64,000 nt of DNA from GCA-002727735 sp038134525 (GTDB lineage: Bacteria; Bacteroidota; Bacteroidia; Flavobacteriales_D; Parvicellaceae). The DNA is taken from assembly GCA_038134525.1 (NCBI GenBank), contig JAYPVI010000009.1, positions 1 to 64,000 of the forward strand, given 5' to 3'. A model generated the notes under the pieces. That model saw only the letters and a program-made list of their open reading frames with translations, did not search any database and was not told where the DNA came from. A program made the translations under genes and the position numbers. Of the stretch, positions 35,497-44,358 are shown piece after piece (the first letter of the stretch is position 1; each line of letters opens with the position of its first letter).

Positions 35497-36276
35497 TTGA
35501 ATCTTGAAGTAATAATAGCAATTACTTCATTTATTGCTTCTATTTTAACATTTATCTCTGGATTTGGTTTAGGGACTATACTTTTACCCATTTTTAGTTT
35601 GTTTTTCAGCATTGAAGTTGCAATTGCCGCAACAGCAATTGTGCACTTATTCAATAATATATTTAAATCAGTTATTACACTAAAAAAGACCAATTGGGAA
35701 GTTGTCGTTAAATTTGGTGTCCCTTCTATCATTGGTGCGTTTTTAGGGTCATTTATCCTCCAATATTTAATTGATTATGGGACTACTTTAATTCACCTAG
35801 ATTTTGGATTATTTAATACGGAAACAAATGTGCTCAAAATTTGTATTGGACTGCTTATTCTTTTGTTTACCATTTTTGAATTACTGGATATTAAAAATAA
35901 AATAATTCAATCTGACAAAGTATTTTATTTCGGTGGTGCTTTGAGTGGATTTTTCGGTGGTATTTCAGGTCATCAAGGTGCTTTGAGAACACTGTTTTTA
36001 TCAAAATTCAAAATGGATAAACATGCATTTATAGCTACAGGAATTTTGGTTGCAATGGCCGTTGATCTTACTAGGATTCCAATATATTTAAATCAAGACT
36101 TTGTTAATTTTAATTCTAAAGTTTTTACAGGAATTTTGGTTGCAATAATATTTGCATTTATGGGAGCAATCATTGGAAAACTTATTCTTAACAAGATTAA
36201 AATTAAGTTACTATACAGAATTGTGGCTTTATTTTTAATTGGTTTTTCTCTTTCTTTTATAGTTGGATTAGTTTAA
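35497..36276 (+). CDS. TSUP-family permease (TauE/SafE-like)
   Basis: An inner-membrane protein of 259 residues with about 8 hydrophobic segments and the TSUP repeats FISGFGLGTILLPIFSLFFSIEVAIAATAIVHLFNN and GGALSGFFGGISGHQGALRTLFL. The family moves sulfite, sulfonates or other organic anions. Substrate is unknown. The start is TTG at 35497, immediately after the peptidase stop codon. No ATG in frame is nearby. Confidence 0.87.
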   Translation: MNLEVIIAITSFIASILTFISGFGLGTILLPIFSLFFSIEVAIAATAIVHLFNNIFKSVITLKKTNWEVVVKFGVPSIIGAFLGSFILQYLIDYGTTLIHLDFGLFNTETNVLKICIGLLILLFTIFELLDIKNKIIQSDKVFYFGGALSGFFGGISGHQGALRTLFLSKFKMDKHAFIATGILVAMAVDLTRIPIYLNQDFVNFNSKVFTGILVAIIFAFMGAIIGKLILNKIKIKLLYRIVALFLIGFSLSFIVGLV

Positions 36277-36308
36277 TAATATAAAAATTTTTAACTTGAG
36301 GTAGTACC

Positions 36309-37793
36309 ATGAAACTAACAAAACTATTATTTACTTGTATTTTTCTATATTTAAGCTTAAGCTACATTGCTCAATGTGTAAGCCATGGAGATGATTTTGA
36401 AACCGGATCTATGAACCAAAATTGGCAAGGATTAAATCATCTTTTTTATATTAATAACTACCAATCAAACACAGGAAGTTTTCATTTATCTTCCAATGCA
36501 GATTTTCCTTCAATTTTTCAAGGATTATCTCTTGATTTTCCAGCATTTTCCCCATTCCTATTTACATGTATGGTAAAAAGTTCTAATGTAAATTTAACTG
36601 GAAGTTCAACAATTATTTTAGGAGATTCGCTAACTGGACAACCTGTAATAAACAATGGAAATGCAGGATTATTTTTTATCAATTTTTTTAATGGCAATCT
36701 TAGAATAATTGGAGATTCTACAATTTATTATCCAGCACAAAACAATACTTGGTATGAAATTTTTATAGATAACTTCAATTGGTCTACCCAAACTGCTGAT
36801 GTATATATAGACGGTAACCTGCTAATTACAAATTTAGGCTTTAGAAGCTATTTCAGTTATATGACTAAAATATTTATTAACGGAGGGACTCAAAACAATA
36901 ATCAGGCTGATACATCATCATGGGATATGATATACGCTGCAGAAGTCCCTACAATAATTGATGATGACACAATTATTTGCTATGGATCAGATATAACATT
37001 ACCTGATGGCACAATCTATACTAATGTAACTGCACCCTTTTTTCATTCTAGCATAATTATTGGTCCTGGAATTTGTGATAGTATAATCAACAGCAATGTT
37101 AATCTTACTCTAAATCAATTTTCTTTTAATCAGGATACCATTGAACATTGTGTTAATGAAAATGGCAACTATTATTTTTTAGAGATTGATTCTACCTATC
37201 AAAATTATTTATGGAACGATTCTACAACACTTAACAACAATATCATTAATTCAAGTCAAATGATTTCTGTTCAAGTAATAGACTCAAATGGCTGTTTTGC
37301 AACTGATTCCACATATTTAAATTTCATTACTATTGATACTACAATTGTAGAAGTTGATAGTGGGTTAGTTTCCAATGAAATAAATGCTAATTTTCAATGG
37401 TTAGATTGTAATCAAAACTATACTCCAGTCATTGGTGAAAACAACAATTACATTTACTTTGGAGATAGTGTTTCACAAAATTTTGCACTTAGAATTGAAA
37501 AAAATGGATGTGTTGACACATCTTACTGTTATTATTTTGATAATACTTCTATCTATTCATTTTCAGAAAAACAGTTTAGTATTTATCCCAATCCAGTAAG
37601 TGATTTTTTAACATTTAAAACTAATAATAAAGATTTAAAATATAAGATTTTAAGTACTCATGGAGAAATAATTTCAACAGGAATAATTAATGAGAATAAT
37701 CAAATTAATGTTTCAGAACTAAAAAAGGGATTATACTTCTTAATATTAATTAAAGACTCCTATATTAAAAATAAATCATTTCTTAAAATTTAA
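36309..37793 (+). CDS. Secreted protein with T9SS type A sorting domain
   Basis: The 494-residue protein has a Sec signal peptide (residues 1-22, ending SYIAQC), a lectin-like jelly-roll region after it (DDFETGSMNQNWQGL, LDFPAFSPFLFTCMVKSS, WYEIFIDNFNW) and a C-terminal Por secretion tail (FSIYPNPVSDFLTFK and LKKGLYFLILIKDS, residues about 420-494). The cysteine-poor middle carries repeats of unclear type. It would be exported through the type IX system of which PorT (6699-7415) is a part, and may bind surface glycans. Convergent overlap of 18 bases with the regulator gene. Confidence 0.9.
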   Translation: MKLTKLLFTCIFLYLSLSYIAQCVSHGDDFETGSMNQNWQGLNHLFYINNYQSNTGSFHLSSNADFPSIFQGLSLDFPAFSPFLFTCMVKSSNVNLTGSSTIILGDSLTGQPVINNGNAGLFFINFFNGNLRIIGDSTIYYPAQNNTWYEIFIDNFNWSTQTADVYIDGNLLITNLGFRSYFSYMTKIFINGGTQNNNQADTSSWDMIYAAEVPTIIDDDTIICYGSDITLPDGTIYTNVTAPFFHSSIIIGPGICDSIINSNVNLTLNQFSFNQDTIEHCVNENGNYYFLEIDSTYQNYLWNDSTTLNNNIINSSQMISVQVIDSNGCFATDSTYLNFITIDTTIVEVDSGLVSNEINANFQWLDCNQNYTPVIGENNNYIYFGDSVSQNFALRIEKNGCVDTSYCYYFDNTSIYSFSEKQFSIYPNPVSDFLTFKTNNKDLKYKILSTHGEIISTGIINENNQINVSELKKGLYFLILIKDSYIKNKSFLKI

Positions 37794-38243
37794 TTTTATT
37801 GGCAACTTACCTTCTTTAATCTCCTTCATCACAAAAGAACTTTGTACCGTTGCTATATTTTCAACGTTAGCTAGTTTTTGAGTAATGAAAACGTGATATG
37901 AATTAATATCACTTACGAGAACTTGCAACAAATAATCTGAATTACCTCCCAAATGATAACACGATAAAACCTCATCTAAATTGATGATATCAGTTTCAAA
38001 TTTTTTCAAATAATTAGCATGGTGTTCTTTTAAAGTAATGGCACAAAACACCATTAGACTTAAATCAAGAGCTTCTTTATTAATTTGAGCATGATATCCT
38101 GTTATTACTTTGTTTTCCTCAAGTTTTTTTATTCTATCAAAAATGGGTGTTGTTGACAATTTAAGACGATGTGCAATTTCTTTAATGGTAATTTTTGCAT
38201 CATCTTGTAACAAACTTATAATTTGCTTATCTATAGAGTCCAT
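37776..38243 (-). CDS. Lrp/AsnC-family transcriptional regulator
   Basis: The 155-residue protein has an N-terminal winged helix-turn-helix (residues about 3-60, IISLLQDDAKITIKEIAHRL) and a C-terminal RAM ligand-binding domain (about 65-150, GYHAQINKEALDLSLMVF and CYHLGGNSDYLLQVL). It is divergent from the Cys/Met-metabolism PLP gene and probably controls it in response to an amino acid such as methionine. The spacer contains several candidate binding sites. Confidence 0.93.
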   Translation of the reverse strand: MDSIDKQIISLLQDDAKITIKEIAHRLKLSTTPIFDRIKKLEENKVITGYHAQINKEALDLSLMVFCAITLKEHHANYLKKFETDIINLDEVLSCYHLGGNSDYLLQVLVSDINSYHVFITQKLANVENIATVQSSFVMKEIKEGKLPIKLNFKK

Positions 38244-38246
38244 AAT

Positions 38247-38352
38247 AATATTCTTTTATTTGTAATAAACTGTCAAAATATATAATAAAAAACTTATAAA
38301 TAGTAAATTATAAGAATAATTTTCTTTATTTAATAAAAAACAAAGAATAATT
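38247..38352. promoter_or_regulatory. Candidate Lrp operators in the divergent spacer
   Basis: The 132-base spacer between the Lrp gene and the PLP enzyme gene has a perfect inverted repeat CTTATAA (38293-38299) with TTATAAG (38308-38314), 15 bases centre to centre. It also has two copies of AAGAATAATT at 38312-38321 and 38343-38352, 31 bases apart. A related inverted copy (AATATTCTT) at 38247-38255 lies next to the Lrp start codon. The spacing, close to whole helical turns, suits an Lrp-type octamer. Confidence 0.4.
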
Positions 38353-38363
38353 ATATAAAGTTG

Positions 38364-38371
38364 TAATTTTG
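38364..38371 (+). promoter_or_regulatory. Candidate -7 box for the PLP enzyme gene
   Basis: TAATTTTG matches TAnnTTTG and ends only 4 bases before the ATG at 38376, so the transcript could be leaderless or nearly so. Confidence 0.45.
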
Positions 38372-38375
38372 ACAA

Positions 38376-39629
38376 ATGACTAAAACAATCAAAAATCCAG
38401 AAAGCCATATGATGACTTATGGATACAAACCCGAGCTATCTGAAGGGGCAATAAAGTGCCCTATTTTTCAAACTTCTACATTTGTATTCAAAAGTGCTGA
38501 AGAGGGAAAATCATTCTTTGAAATTGCATATGGGTTAAGAGAAAAGGAACCCACAGAAGAACTTGGACTTATTTATAGTAGAATTAATAACCCCAATTTA
38601 GAAATTCTAGAAAACAGATTGAGTTTGTGGGATAAAGCAGACGATTGTGCTGTATTTGAAAGTGGCATGTCTGCTATTTCAACTGTTCTTCTTGAATTTC
38701 TTAAACCTGGAGATCTTTTAGTATACAGCAACCCAACCTATGGAGGGACAGATCATTTCATTCAGCACCTCCTTCCTACTCTAGGAATTCACACTATTGG
38801 CATCTATACAGATGATACTAAGGAATCTATTATTAAAAAAATTAGAGCTAGTGGGCAAGGTAAAAATTTGGCCATGATGTATTTGGAAACGCCTGCTAAT
38901 CCGAACAATGCTCTTTTTGATATTGAAATTATAAGCGAAGTAGCCAAAGAATTTGAAGCAGAAAATAAAAAACAAGTTGTTACCGCTGTTGATAACACCT
39001 ACATGGGGCCCATTTGGCAACACCCACTAGAAATTGGAGCTGATCTAACCATTTATTCAGCCACTAAATACCTTGGAGGACATAGCGACTTAATTGCAGG
39101 TGCAGTAATGGGAAATCAAGAATTAATGAATAGAGTTAAAGTATTGCGTACATTTTTAGGTAATATGATAAGTCCAAATACAGCCTGGTTAATGTTAAGA
39201 AGTCTTGAAACATTAAAATTGAGAATGGACAAGCAATGTGAAAATGCCAAAAAAGTAGCTCAATTTTTAACCTCTCATGACAAAATTGATAAAGTATATT
39301 ATTTAGGATTATTGAAGGCAGGTGAAGAAGGATATGACATCTTTAAAAAACAATGTTCTCAACCTGGAGCAATGATTTCGTTTGACATTAAAGGTGTAGA
39401 AAAAGATGCCTTTAAATTCCTAAATAACCTAAAACTCATTAAGCTTGCAGTTAGCTTAGGAAGTACCGAAAGTTTAGCACAACACCCAAGCAGCATGACC
39501 CATATAGGTGTTGACCCTGACTTACGAAAAAGGTTGAATATTTCCGAAAAAATGGTAAGGATGTCTATCGGTGTTGAGAACGCAGACGATATAATTGAAG
39601 ACATCAAACAAGCTTTAGATCAAGTTTAG
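38376..39629 (+). CDS. Cys/Met-metabolism PLP-dependent enzyme (cystathionine gamma-synthase or methionine gamma-lyase type)
   Basis: This 417-residue trans-sulfuration enzyme has the PLP lysine in YSATKYLGGHSD (about residue 232), the phosphate-binding ESGMSAIS and the C-terminal SLGSTESLAQHP region, which are the family signatures. It belongs to the group containing cystathionine gamma-synthase, cystathionine lyase and methionine gamma-lyase. These cannot be separated by eye here. Its divergent Lrp regulator favours a catabolic role such as methionine gamma-lyase. Confidence 0.9.
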   Translation: MTKTIKNPESHMMTYGYKPELSEGAIKCPIFQTSTFVFKSAEEGKSFFEIAYGLREKEPTEELGLIYSRINNPNLEILENRLSLWDKADDCAVFESGMSAISTVLLEFLKPGDLLVYSNPTYGGTDHFIQHLLPTLGIHTIGIYTDDTKESIIKKIRASGQGKNLAMMYLETPANPNNALFDIEIISEVAKEFEAENKKQVVTAVDNTYMGPIWQHPLEIGADLTIYSATKYLGGHSDLIAGAVMGNQELMNRVKVLRTFLGNMISPNTAWLMLRSLETLKLRMDKQCENAKKVAQFLTSHDKIDKVYYLGLLKAGEEGYDIFKKQCSQPGAMISFDIKGVEKDAFKFLNNLKLIKLAVSLGSTESLAQHPSSMTHIGVDPDLRKRLNISEKMVRMSIGVENADDIIEDIKQALDQV

Positions 39630-39630
39630 G

Positions 39631-41907
39631 TCAAAACCTCAACTTTAATCCAACGAAGAAATTTATTCCTGCTTGGTTGAAAGCCCCAATTTGATTAAAG
39701 GTATTGGAGCTTTCCGCATTATTATACTCACTATAACTCCAATCATTTGGATCTACTGCATTTCCTGAGTATTGAAATCTATATACCCAAGCATTGGATA
39801 GGTAGTTTTGGTTAGCTAAATTTCTTAGCCATACACTACACTCAATTTCTTTAAATAAAGTAGTCTTTTTTAAATACGTTAATCTGAAATCGTGAACGAT
39901 ATACTTGTCTAATTTTGCATTTTGATTTGATGTGTTATCAATATATTGATCACCCACATACTTCGTTATGAATGCCAATTGTAATTTTCCATGTTTTTCA
40001 TGATCAAATGGTGTAAAAATTAATTGTCCACCACCAATAATAGATGGCGAGAATGCAATGTCAGTATTTTGATGATTTACTTCTATTAAAGTATCAGAAT
40101 TATCCCAACTTTCAATGAATTCATTGAATGTGGCAATTTTATTATCACTAAACGTACAATTGAACTTAAATTGTAATTTTTCATTGATTAATGTAGTTCC
40201 TGTAAATTCAATACCCCTTCTGTAACTTTCTGGTATATTTACTCTAACAGCTGACCCAACGTCATTTAATTCACCCGTTAAAATCAATTGATTTTTATAC
40301 TGCATATGGTAAAAATTAGTTGATATACTGAATTTTTCTGAAATATATCTATGTCCTAATTCAATATCTAATAATTGCTCATGCTGTGGTCTACTTTCTG
40401 GAGATGATTCTGTAAAATCATCTCTATTGGGTTCTTTATTTGCAACTCCAACAAAACCATATATGTTATTACTTTTATTGAAACTGTAATTCAAACCAGC
40501 TTTGGGATTAAAAAAGTTAAGAATTGCAATTTGATCAAGTGGACTACGATCGTTGTTTATTCCTGTAAATTCGTAAGAAACAAAACGATATTGTAAGTCA
40601 AGATAAGCATTGAAGTCTTTATTTAAATCGTAATTCAGTTTTCCATATAAGTTCAAATCATTCTTTGTGGCATTATTGTCATAATATCGATGCCTAATAG
40701 ATCCATTGCTTGCGTATTGAGCCCAAATGACTTCTCCAAAATGACCTCCTTGGTATTGATTGGCACCACCTCCCAAAATCAAATTAAACTTATTAGTAGT
40801 GTAATCTGCACTAAAAACTAAACCATAAAAGTGGTTATCTAACCATCTCCTTCTAATTAAGTTTGTTTGTGAAATGGTGTCTCCAGAAATAATAACGTCA
40901 TCAAGATTATAATAGGAAAGTAAATTTTTACCCCATGCATAATCCCCATTATACATTACGGAATTGTGTTCAGTTCCAACATACTGCTCAAAATAACCCA
41001 TCCCTCTTGTGTAATGAAATGAGGTATTCAGTTTTAAATTTTTTATGCTTTTATTGGTAATGTGAAATTGATAATGAGTTTGTTGGTAATTATCAATCTC
41101 ATTATCATAATCATAAGGATTGTATGTTTGATTACTGTCCACATCAGAATTTAATAAGCGAATTGGAGCTCCGTACCATGCTTGATAAGTCTTTTCATGT
41201 CCCGAGAATACCAGAGCTTGAATTGAGGTGTTTTCACCTATATAGCCTCCAGATAAATAATAAGATTTTAAATCCGCATTTGCTCTATCAATAAAACCGT
41301 GAGATTGTATATTGGATAATCTTCCTTCAAAATTCCACTCGCCATCAATCAAGCCAGAACCAAAACGAACGGTATTTTTCACAGTATTAAATGATCCAAT
41401 ACTATTTGAAATCTCACCAAATGGCTTGATAGAATTGGCATTACCAAGAGTACTTAAATTTACGGTAGCTCCAAAGGATGATGCACCTGTTGTCGATGAG
41501 CCCACACCTCGTTGAATCTGAATATCGCTTGTTGAAGAAGATAAATCAGGCATATTTACCCAAAACACACCATGTGATTCCGCATCGTTAAACGGAATTC
41601 CATTGATTGTAATATTTACACGCGTTGCATCTGTTCCTCTAACACGAATTCCCGTATATCCAACTCCAGCACCTGCATCTGAAGTAGTCACAACAGAAGT
41701 GGCTTGGTCTAATAAAATAGGTAAATCAACCCCATGGTTATTAGCTTCTATTTCTTCTTTTGAAATATTCTCGTGAGCAACTGGACTATTTTGACTAACT
41801 CTATTGGTAGTGACTTCAAATACATCCAATTGAAATTTGGAAGAGTCTGTTTGTGTATACATAATATGATAGCATACAAAAGGTATAATAAATATATATT
41901 TTTTCAT
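39631..41907 (-). CDS. TonB-dependent receptor under TPP riboswitch control, likely thiamine uptake
   Basis: Outer-membrane active transporter of 758 residues. It has a short signal region (residues about 1-19) and a plug domain (about 40-165, LPILLDQATSVVTTSDAGAG-like, IRVRGTDATRVNITINGIPFND and IQIQRGVGSSTTGASSFGATVNLST). A 22-strand barrel ends in FVGLKLRF with terminal Phe. No carboxypeptidase-like domain precedes the plug. A TPP riboswitch lies in its leader, so the transported compound is probably thiamine or a precursor. The PnuC-type and kinase genes are upstream on the same strand. Confidence 0.92.
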   Translation of the reverse strand: MKKYIFIIPFVCYHIMYTQTDSSKFQLDVFEVTTNRVSQNSPVAHENISKEEIEANNHGVDLPILLDQATSVVTTSDAGAGVGYTGIRVRGTDATRVNITINGIPFNDAESHGVFWVNMPDLSSSTSDIQIQRGVGSSTTGASSFGATVNLSTLGNANSIKPFGEISNSIGSFNTVKNTVRFGSGLIDGEWNFEGRLSNIQSHGFIDRANADLKSYYLSGGYIGENTSIQALVFSGHEKTYQAWYGAPIRLLNSDVDSNQTYNPYDYDNEIDNYQQTHYQFHITNKSIKNLKLNTSFHYTRGMGYFEQYVGTEHNSVMYNGDYAWGKNLLSYYNLDDVIISGDTISQTNLIRRRWLDNHFYGLVFSADYTTNKFNLILGGGANQYQGGHFGEVIWAQYASNGSIRHRYYDNNATKNDLNLYGKLNYDLNKDFNAYLDLQYRFVSYEFTGINNDRSPLDQIAILNFFNPKAGLNYSFNKSNNIYGFVGVANKEPNRDDFTESSPESRPQHEQLLDIELGHRYISEKFSISTNFYHMQYKNQLILTGELNDVGSAVRVNIPESYRRGIEFTGTTLINEKLQFKFNCTFSDNKIATFNEFIESWDNSDTLIEVNHQNTDIAFSPSIIGGGQLIFTPFDHEKHGKLQLAFITKYVGDQYIDNTSNQNAKLDKYIVHDFRLTYLKKTTLFKEIECSVWLRNLANQNYLSNAWVYRFQYSGNAVDPNDWSYSEYNNAESSNTFNQIGAFNQAGINFFVGLKLRF

Positions 41908-41915
41908 GATTTTAA

Positions 41916-41963
41916 GTTAAATGTGCTGCAGGGAGCAAGAAACACATGGTATAAACATTTAAC
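41916..41963 (-). promoter_or_regulatory. Possible expression-platform hairpin of the TPP riboswitch
   Basis: On the plus strand, GTTAAATGT at 41916-41924 and ACATTTAAC at 41955-41963 form a perfect 9-base inverted repeat with a 30-base loop. In the mRNA, one arm is just 3' of the aptamer core and may share its P1 strand; the other ends 8 bases before the receptor ATG. The hairpin could cover the translation start region. Confidence 0.5.
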
Positions 41964-42057
41964 ATCCTTTCGCCAGCATTATCTGGATCAAGTATTATCT
42001 CTCAAATCAATCGAGATATGGGTATAATCTCAGCCTTTTAAAGCACCCCCTTGAGTT
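41958..42057 (-). promoter_or_regulatory. TPP (THI-element) riboswitch
   Basis: The minus strand carries the conserved THI-box pieces in order: GGGGGTGC, then GGCTGAGA (plus positions 42028-42035), ATACCC (42020-42025), CTTGATCCAGATAATGCTGG and CGAAAGGATGTT. These match the thiamine pyrophosphate aptamer, including the GAUAAUGC core. It lies between the kinase gene stop and the receptor ATG, so it controls the TonB-dependent receptor. The boundaries are approximate because the closing P1 stem is weak. Confidence 0.93.
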
Positions 42058-42078
42058 ATTTTGCAAATTTAAAAATAA

Positions 42079-42594
42079 TTATACGCTAACTTTATTTTTA
42101 ATTAGTTGTTCAACTTTTTTTAGCCTTTTCTCTTTTGATCCTTTTAGGATTATATATTGAATCTCCAACTTTTTAATTTCTTTTTCATACAAAGTAAAAA
42201 GTGCTAACCTATTTTTGGGGTTTTCTCTTTGAACATCATACTCCCAAGGAATATCCGGGTAACATAAAATATATATGCTTGGTAATCTTCTTTTTAACTC
42301 ATTTAAGATAAGGGGATGACATTTTTTATACTTAAACTCACACCAAATTTTAAGAGTCAGTAAATCTGTGTCCTGAATGATAAGTTTTTTATTAGATTCT
42401 AAAGCTTCGTTTTCAAGTGCAATTTGTCCTTCAGCTATAGAAAATATATCCTCATAATGATATGGCCTTGGAAGTTGATCTAGATAGCAACGTGCAAATT
42501 CCTCCACAATTTCTACATTAGGATGATATTTTACACTTTCTAATAATGTAGTTTTTCCACATGACTCAGGTCCAGTAATGACGATTTTATGCAT
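42079..42594 (-). CDS. NadR-like P-loop kinase
   Basis: A 171-residue P-loop protein with Walker A GPESCGKTTLLE (residues 8-19), QDTDLLTLKIW and the NadR-type C-terminal region. It resembles the nicotinamide riboside kinase domain of NadR. Its gene overlaps pnuC by 8 bases. PnuC with NadR kinase is the classical route to take up and phosphorylate nicotinamide riboside. But the TPP riboswitch downstream and the TonB-dependent receptor leave open that both serve thiamine or another vitamin. Confidence 0.8.
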   Translation of the reverse strand: MHKIVITGPESCGKTTLLESVKYHPNVEIVEEFARCYLDQLPRPYHYEDIFSIAEGQIALENEALESNKKLIIQDTDLLTLKIWCEFKYKKCHPLILNELKRRLPSIYILCYPDIPWEYDVQRENPKNRLALFTLYEKEIKKLEIQYIILKGSKEKRLKKVEQLIKNKVSV

Positions 42595-43174
42595 TTTTTA
42601 ATTTCATTTTCCAATCTTTATAACCTAAGTAAGCTAAAACAACAAACACCGTGAATTGAATTACTCCTATTGTGTAGTCCTTATATATGAATAGAGGAAT
42701 ACACATCATATCACCAATAATCCATAAGAACCAATGTTCAATTCTTTTCCAAGCCATTAACCACATAGCAACAAAATTCATACCTGTTATAATGGATTCT
42801 AAAACAACAAAAAATTGATTTGCATTTTCTATTTGAAATTTACTTATAGCCAAATAAATGATTGCAGAGAGAAAAATTATGGCTAAAATCACCATTAAAT
42901 TTTCAATGAAATTGTTTTTGTTAATTCGTATTTTGAGTTGCCTTGAATTATCCTTCGACTGCCAATTATACCAACCATATAAGTTCATTACAAAAAAGAA
43001 TACATTGATAATGGATTGACCAAATAAATTACCTACCCAACATAAATAAATCCAAAGAGTGACACTTAATATCCCAACAGGATAGAGCATTACATTTTCT
43101 TTTTTGGTAAGCCAGACACTGTAAACACCTGTGATTACTGCAATAATTTCTAATATGAAAAGAAAATCAATCAT
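42587..43174 (-). CDS. PnuC-family vitamin transporter
   Basis: A 195-residue inner-membrane protein with seven hydrophobic segments, the PnuC pattern, including FVMNLYGWYNWQSK (the W-x-x-W region), WLMAWKRIEHWFLWIIGDMMCIPLFIYKDY and FVVLAYLGYKDW. PnuC carriers move nicotinamide riboside; the PnuT branch moves thiamine. Since the next gene is NadR-like and the next but one is a TPP-regulated receptor, both substrates are possible. It is divergent from the PTPS gene. Confidence 0.85.
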   Translation of the reverse strand: MIDFLFILEIIAVITGVYSVWLTKKENVMLYPVGILSVTLWIYLCWVGNLFGQSIINVFFFVMNLYGWYNWQSKDNSRQLKIRINKNNFIENLMVILAIIFLSAIIYLAISKFQIENANQFFVVLESIITGMNFVAMWLMAWKRIEHWFLWIIGDMMCIPLFIYKDYTIGVIQFTVFVVLAYLGYKDWKMKLKNA

Positions 43175-43255
43175 CTACATTAACAATCAATCTATTATTT
43201 GACATAAAATATGAATTTGTTTAACTTAAACACTCAAAAATTGAACAATTTTGTT

Positions 43256-43263
43256 TAACTTTG
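43256..43263 (+). promoter_or_regulatory. Candidate -7 box of the pterin-photolyase operon
   Basis: TAACTTTG matches TAnnTTTG and ends 20 bases before the ATG at 43284. A TTG at 43241-43243 is too close (12 bases) to be an ideal -33 element. Confidence 0.45.
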
Positions 43264-43283
43264 TTTACAAATGATAAAACAAA

Positions 43284-43694
43284 ATGCAAGAAATCACTGT
43301 TGTTAGAGCTGAACATTTTAATGCGGCACATAGGCTTCACAATGATAATTGGTCCGATGTAAAAAACAAAGCGTTTTATGGAAAATGTAACAACCCAAAT
43401 TTTCATGGTCATAATTATGATCTGGAAGTCATGGTCAGTGGAATTATCGATCAAGAGAGTGGTTATTTAATTGACATGAAAGTTTTATCAGATTTAATTA
43501 AAAGTGAAATTTTAGATTGTTTTGATCACAAAAATTTAAACCTCGATACAATTGAATTCAAAAATTTAAATCCAACAGCAGAAAATATAGCCGTTGTCAT
43601 TTACAATAAACTAAGATTAAAACTAAATCCTAAATATAAGCTCAAAATAAAACTATATGAAACTAAAAGAAATATCGTCATCTACCCTAGTTGA
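43284..43694 (+). CDS. 6-pyruvoyl-tetrahydropterin synthase / 6-carboxytetrahydropterin synthase family
   Basis: The 136-residue enzyme has zinc ligands in HFNAAHRL (His12, His17 region) and HGHNY, the catalytic cysteine in GKCNNPNFHGH, and later FDHKNLN and PTAENIAV with the conserved Asp, His and Glu. It acts on dihydroneopterin triphosphate, the product of FolE next door. QueD-type (queuosine) or true pterin synthase roles cannot be told apart. It overlaps folE by 38 bases and heads the operon. Confidence 0.92.
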   Translation: MQEITVVRAEHFNAAHRLHNDNWSDVKNKAFYGKCNNPNFHGHNYDLEVMVSGIIDQESGYLIDMKVLSDLIKSEILDCFDHKNLNLDTIEFKNLNPTAENIAVVIYNKLRLKLNPKYKLKIKLYETKRNIVIYPS

Positions 43695-44358
43695 CGAACC
43701 AAACATAGAAGCGTATAATTTTGAAATAATAGGAAATGATCATATATCAACGTCCTACGATACTCCAATGAGATCAGATGCTTTCAACCTCTCTGATAAA
43801 AAGAAAAAAGAGATTATAGAACAACATTTTAAAGCTATTATGGAAACATTAGGTCTAGATTTATCTGATGATTCTTTATCTGGCACCCCACATCGAGTTG
43901 CAAAAATGTATGTAGATGAAATTTTTTATGGATTAAATCCAAAAAACAAACCCAAAGTTGCCCTTTTTGAAAATAAATATAAATATAACGAGATGATTGT
44001 AGAAAGAAATATCACTTTCTATTCCAATTGTGAACATCATTTCGTTCCCATATTTGGAAAGGTTCATGTAGCCTATATTTCATCTGGAAAGGTCATTGGC
44101 CTATCCAAAATAAATAGAATAGTAGATTACTTTGCTAGACGTCCGCAAGTTCAAGAAAGACTGACCAATCAAATTGGAAATGATTTGATAAGTATTCTAG
44201 AAACTGAACATGTAGCTGTAATCATTGATGCAAAACACATGTGTGTTTCATCAAGAGGTATTAAAGATGATTCTTCTGCCACAACTACTTGTTTTTACAG
44301 TGGTAAATTTCAAAATGAACATACCAAAGCAGAATTTCATAAATATTTGAATACATGA
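43657..44358 (+). CDS. folE: GTP cyclohydrolase I
   Basis: FolE makes 7,8-dihydroneopterin triphosphate from GTP, the first step to folate, pterins and queuosine. The core is intact: GTPHRVAKMYVDEIF, the zinc and catalytic residues in FYSNCEHHFVP and DAKHMCVSSRGI, and GLSKINRIVDYFARRPQVQERLT. The 233-residue length has a longer N-terminal tail than E. coli FolE. An internal start at the Met of MRSDAF is possible. It overlaps both neighbours (38 bases upstream, 4 bases downstream), so is in a tight operon. Confidence 0.96.
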   Translation: MKLKEISSSTLVDEPNIEAYNFEIIGNDHISTSYDTPMRSDAFNLSDKKKKEIIEQHFKAIMETLGLDLSDDSLSGTPHRVAKMYVDEIFYGLNPKNKPKVALFENKYKYNEMIVERNITFYSNCEHHFVPIFGKVHVAYISSGKVIGLSKINRIVDYFARRPQVQERLTNQIGNDLISILETEHVAVIIDAKHMCVSSRGIKDDSSATTTCFYSGKFQNEHTKAEFHKYLNT

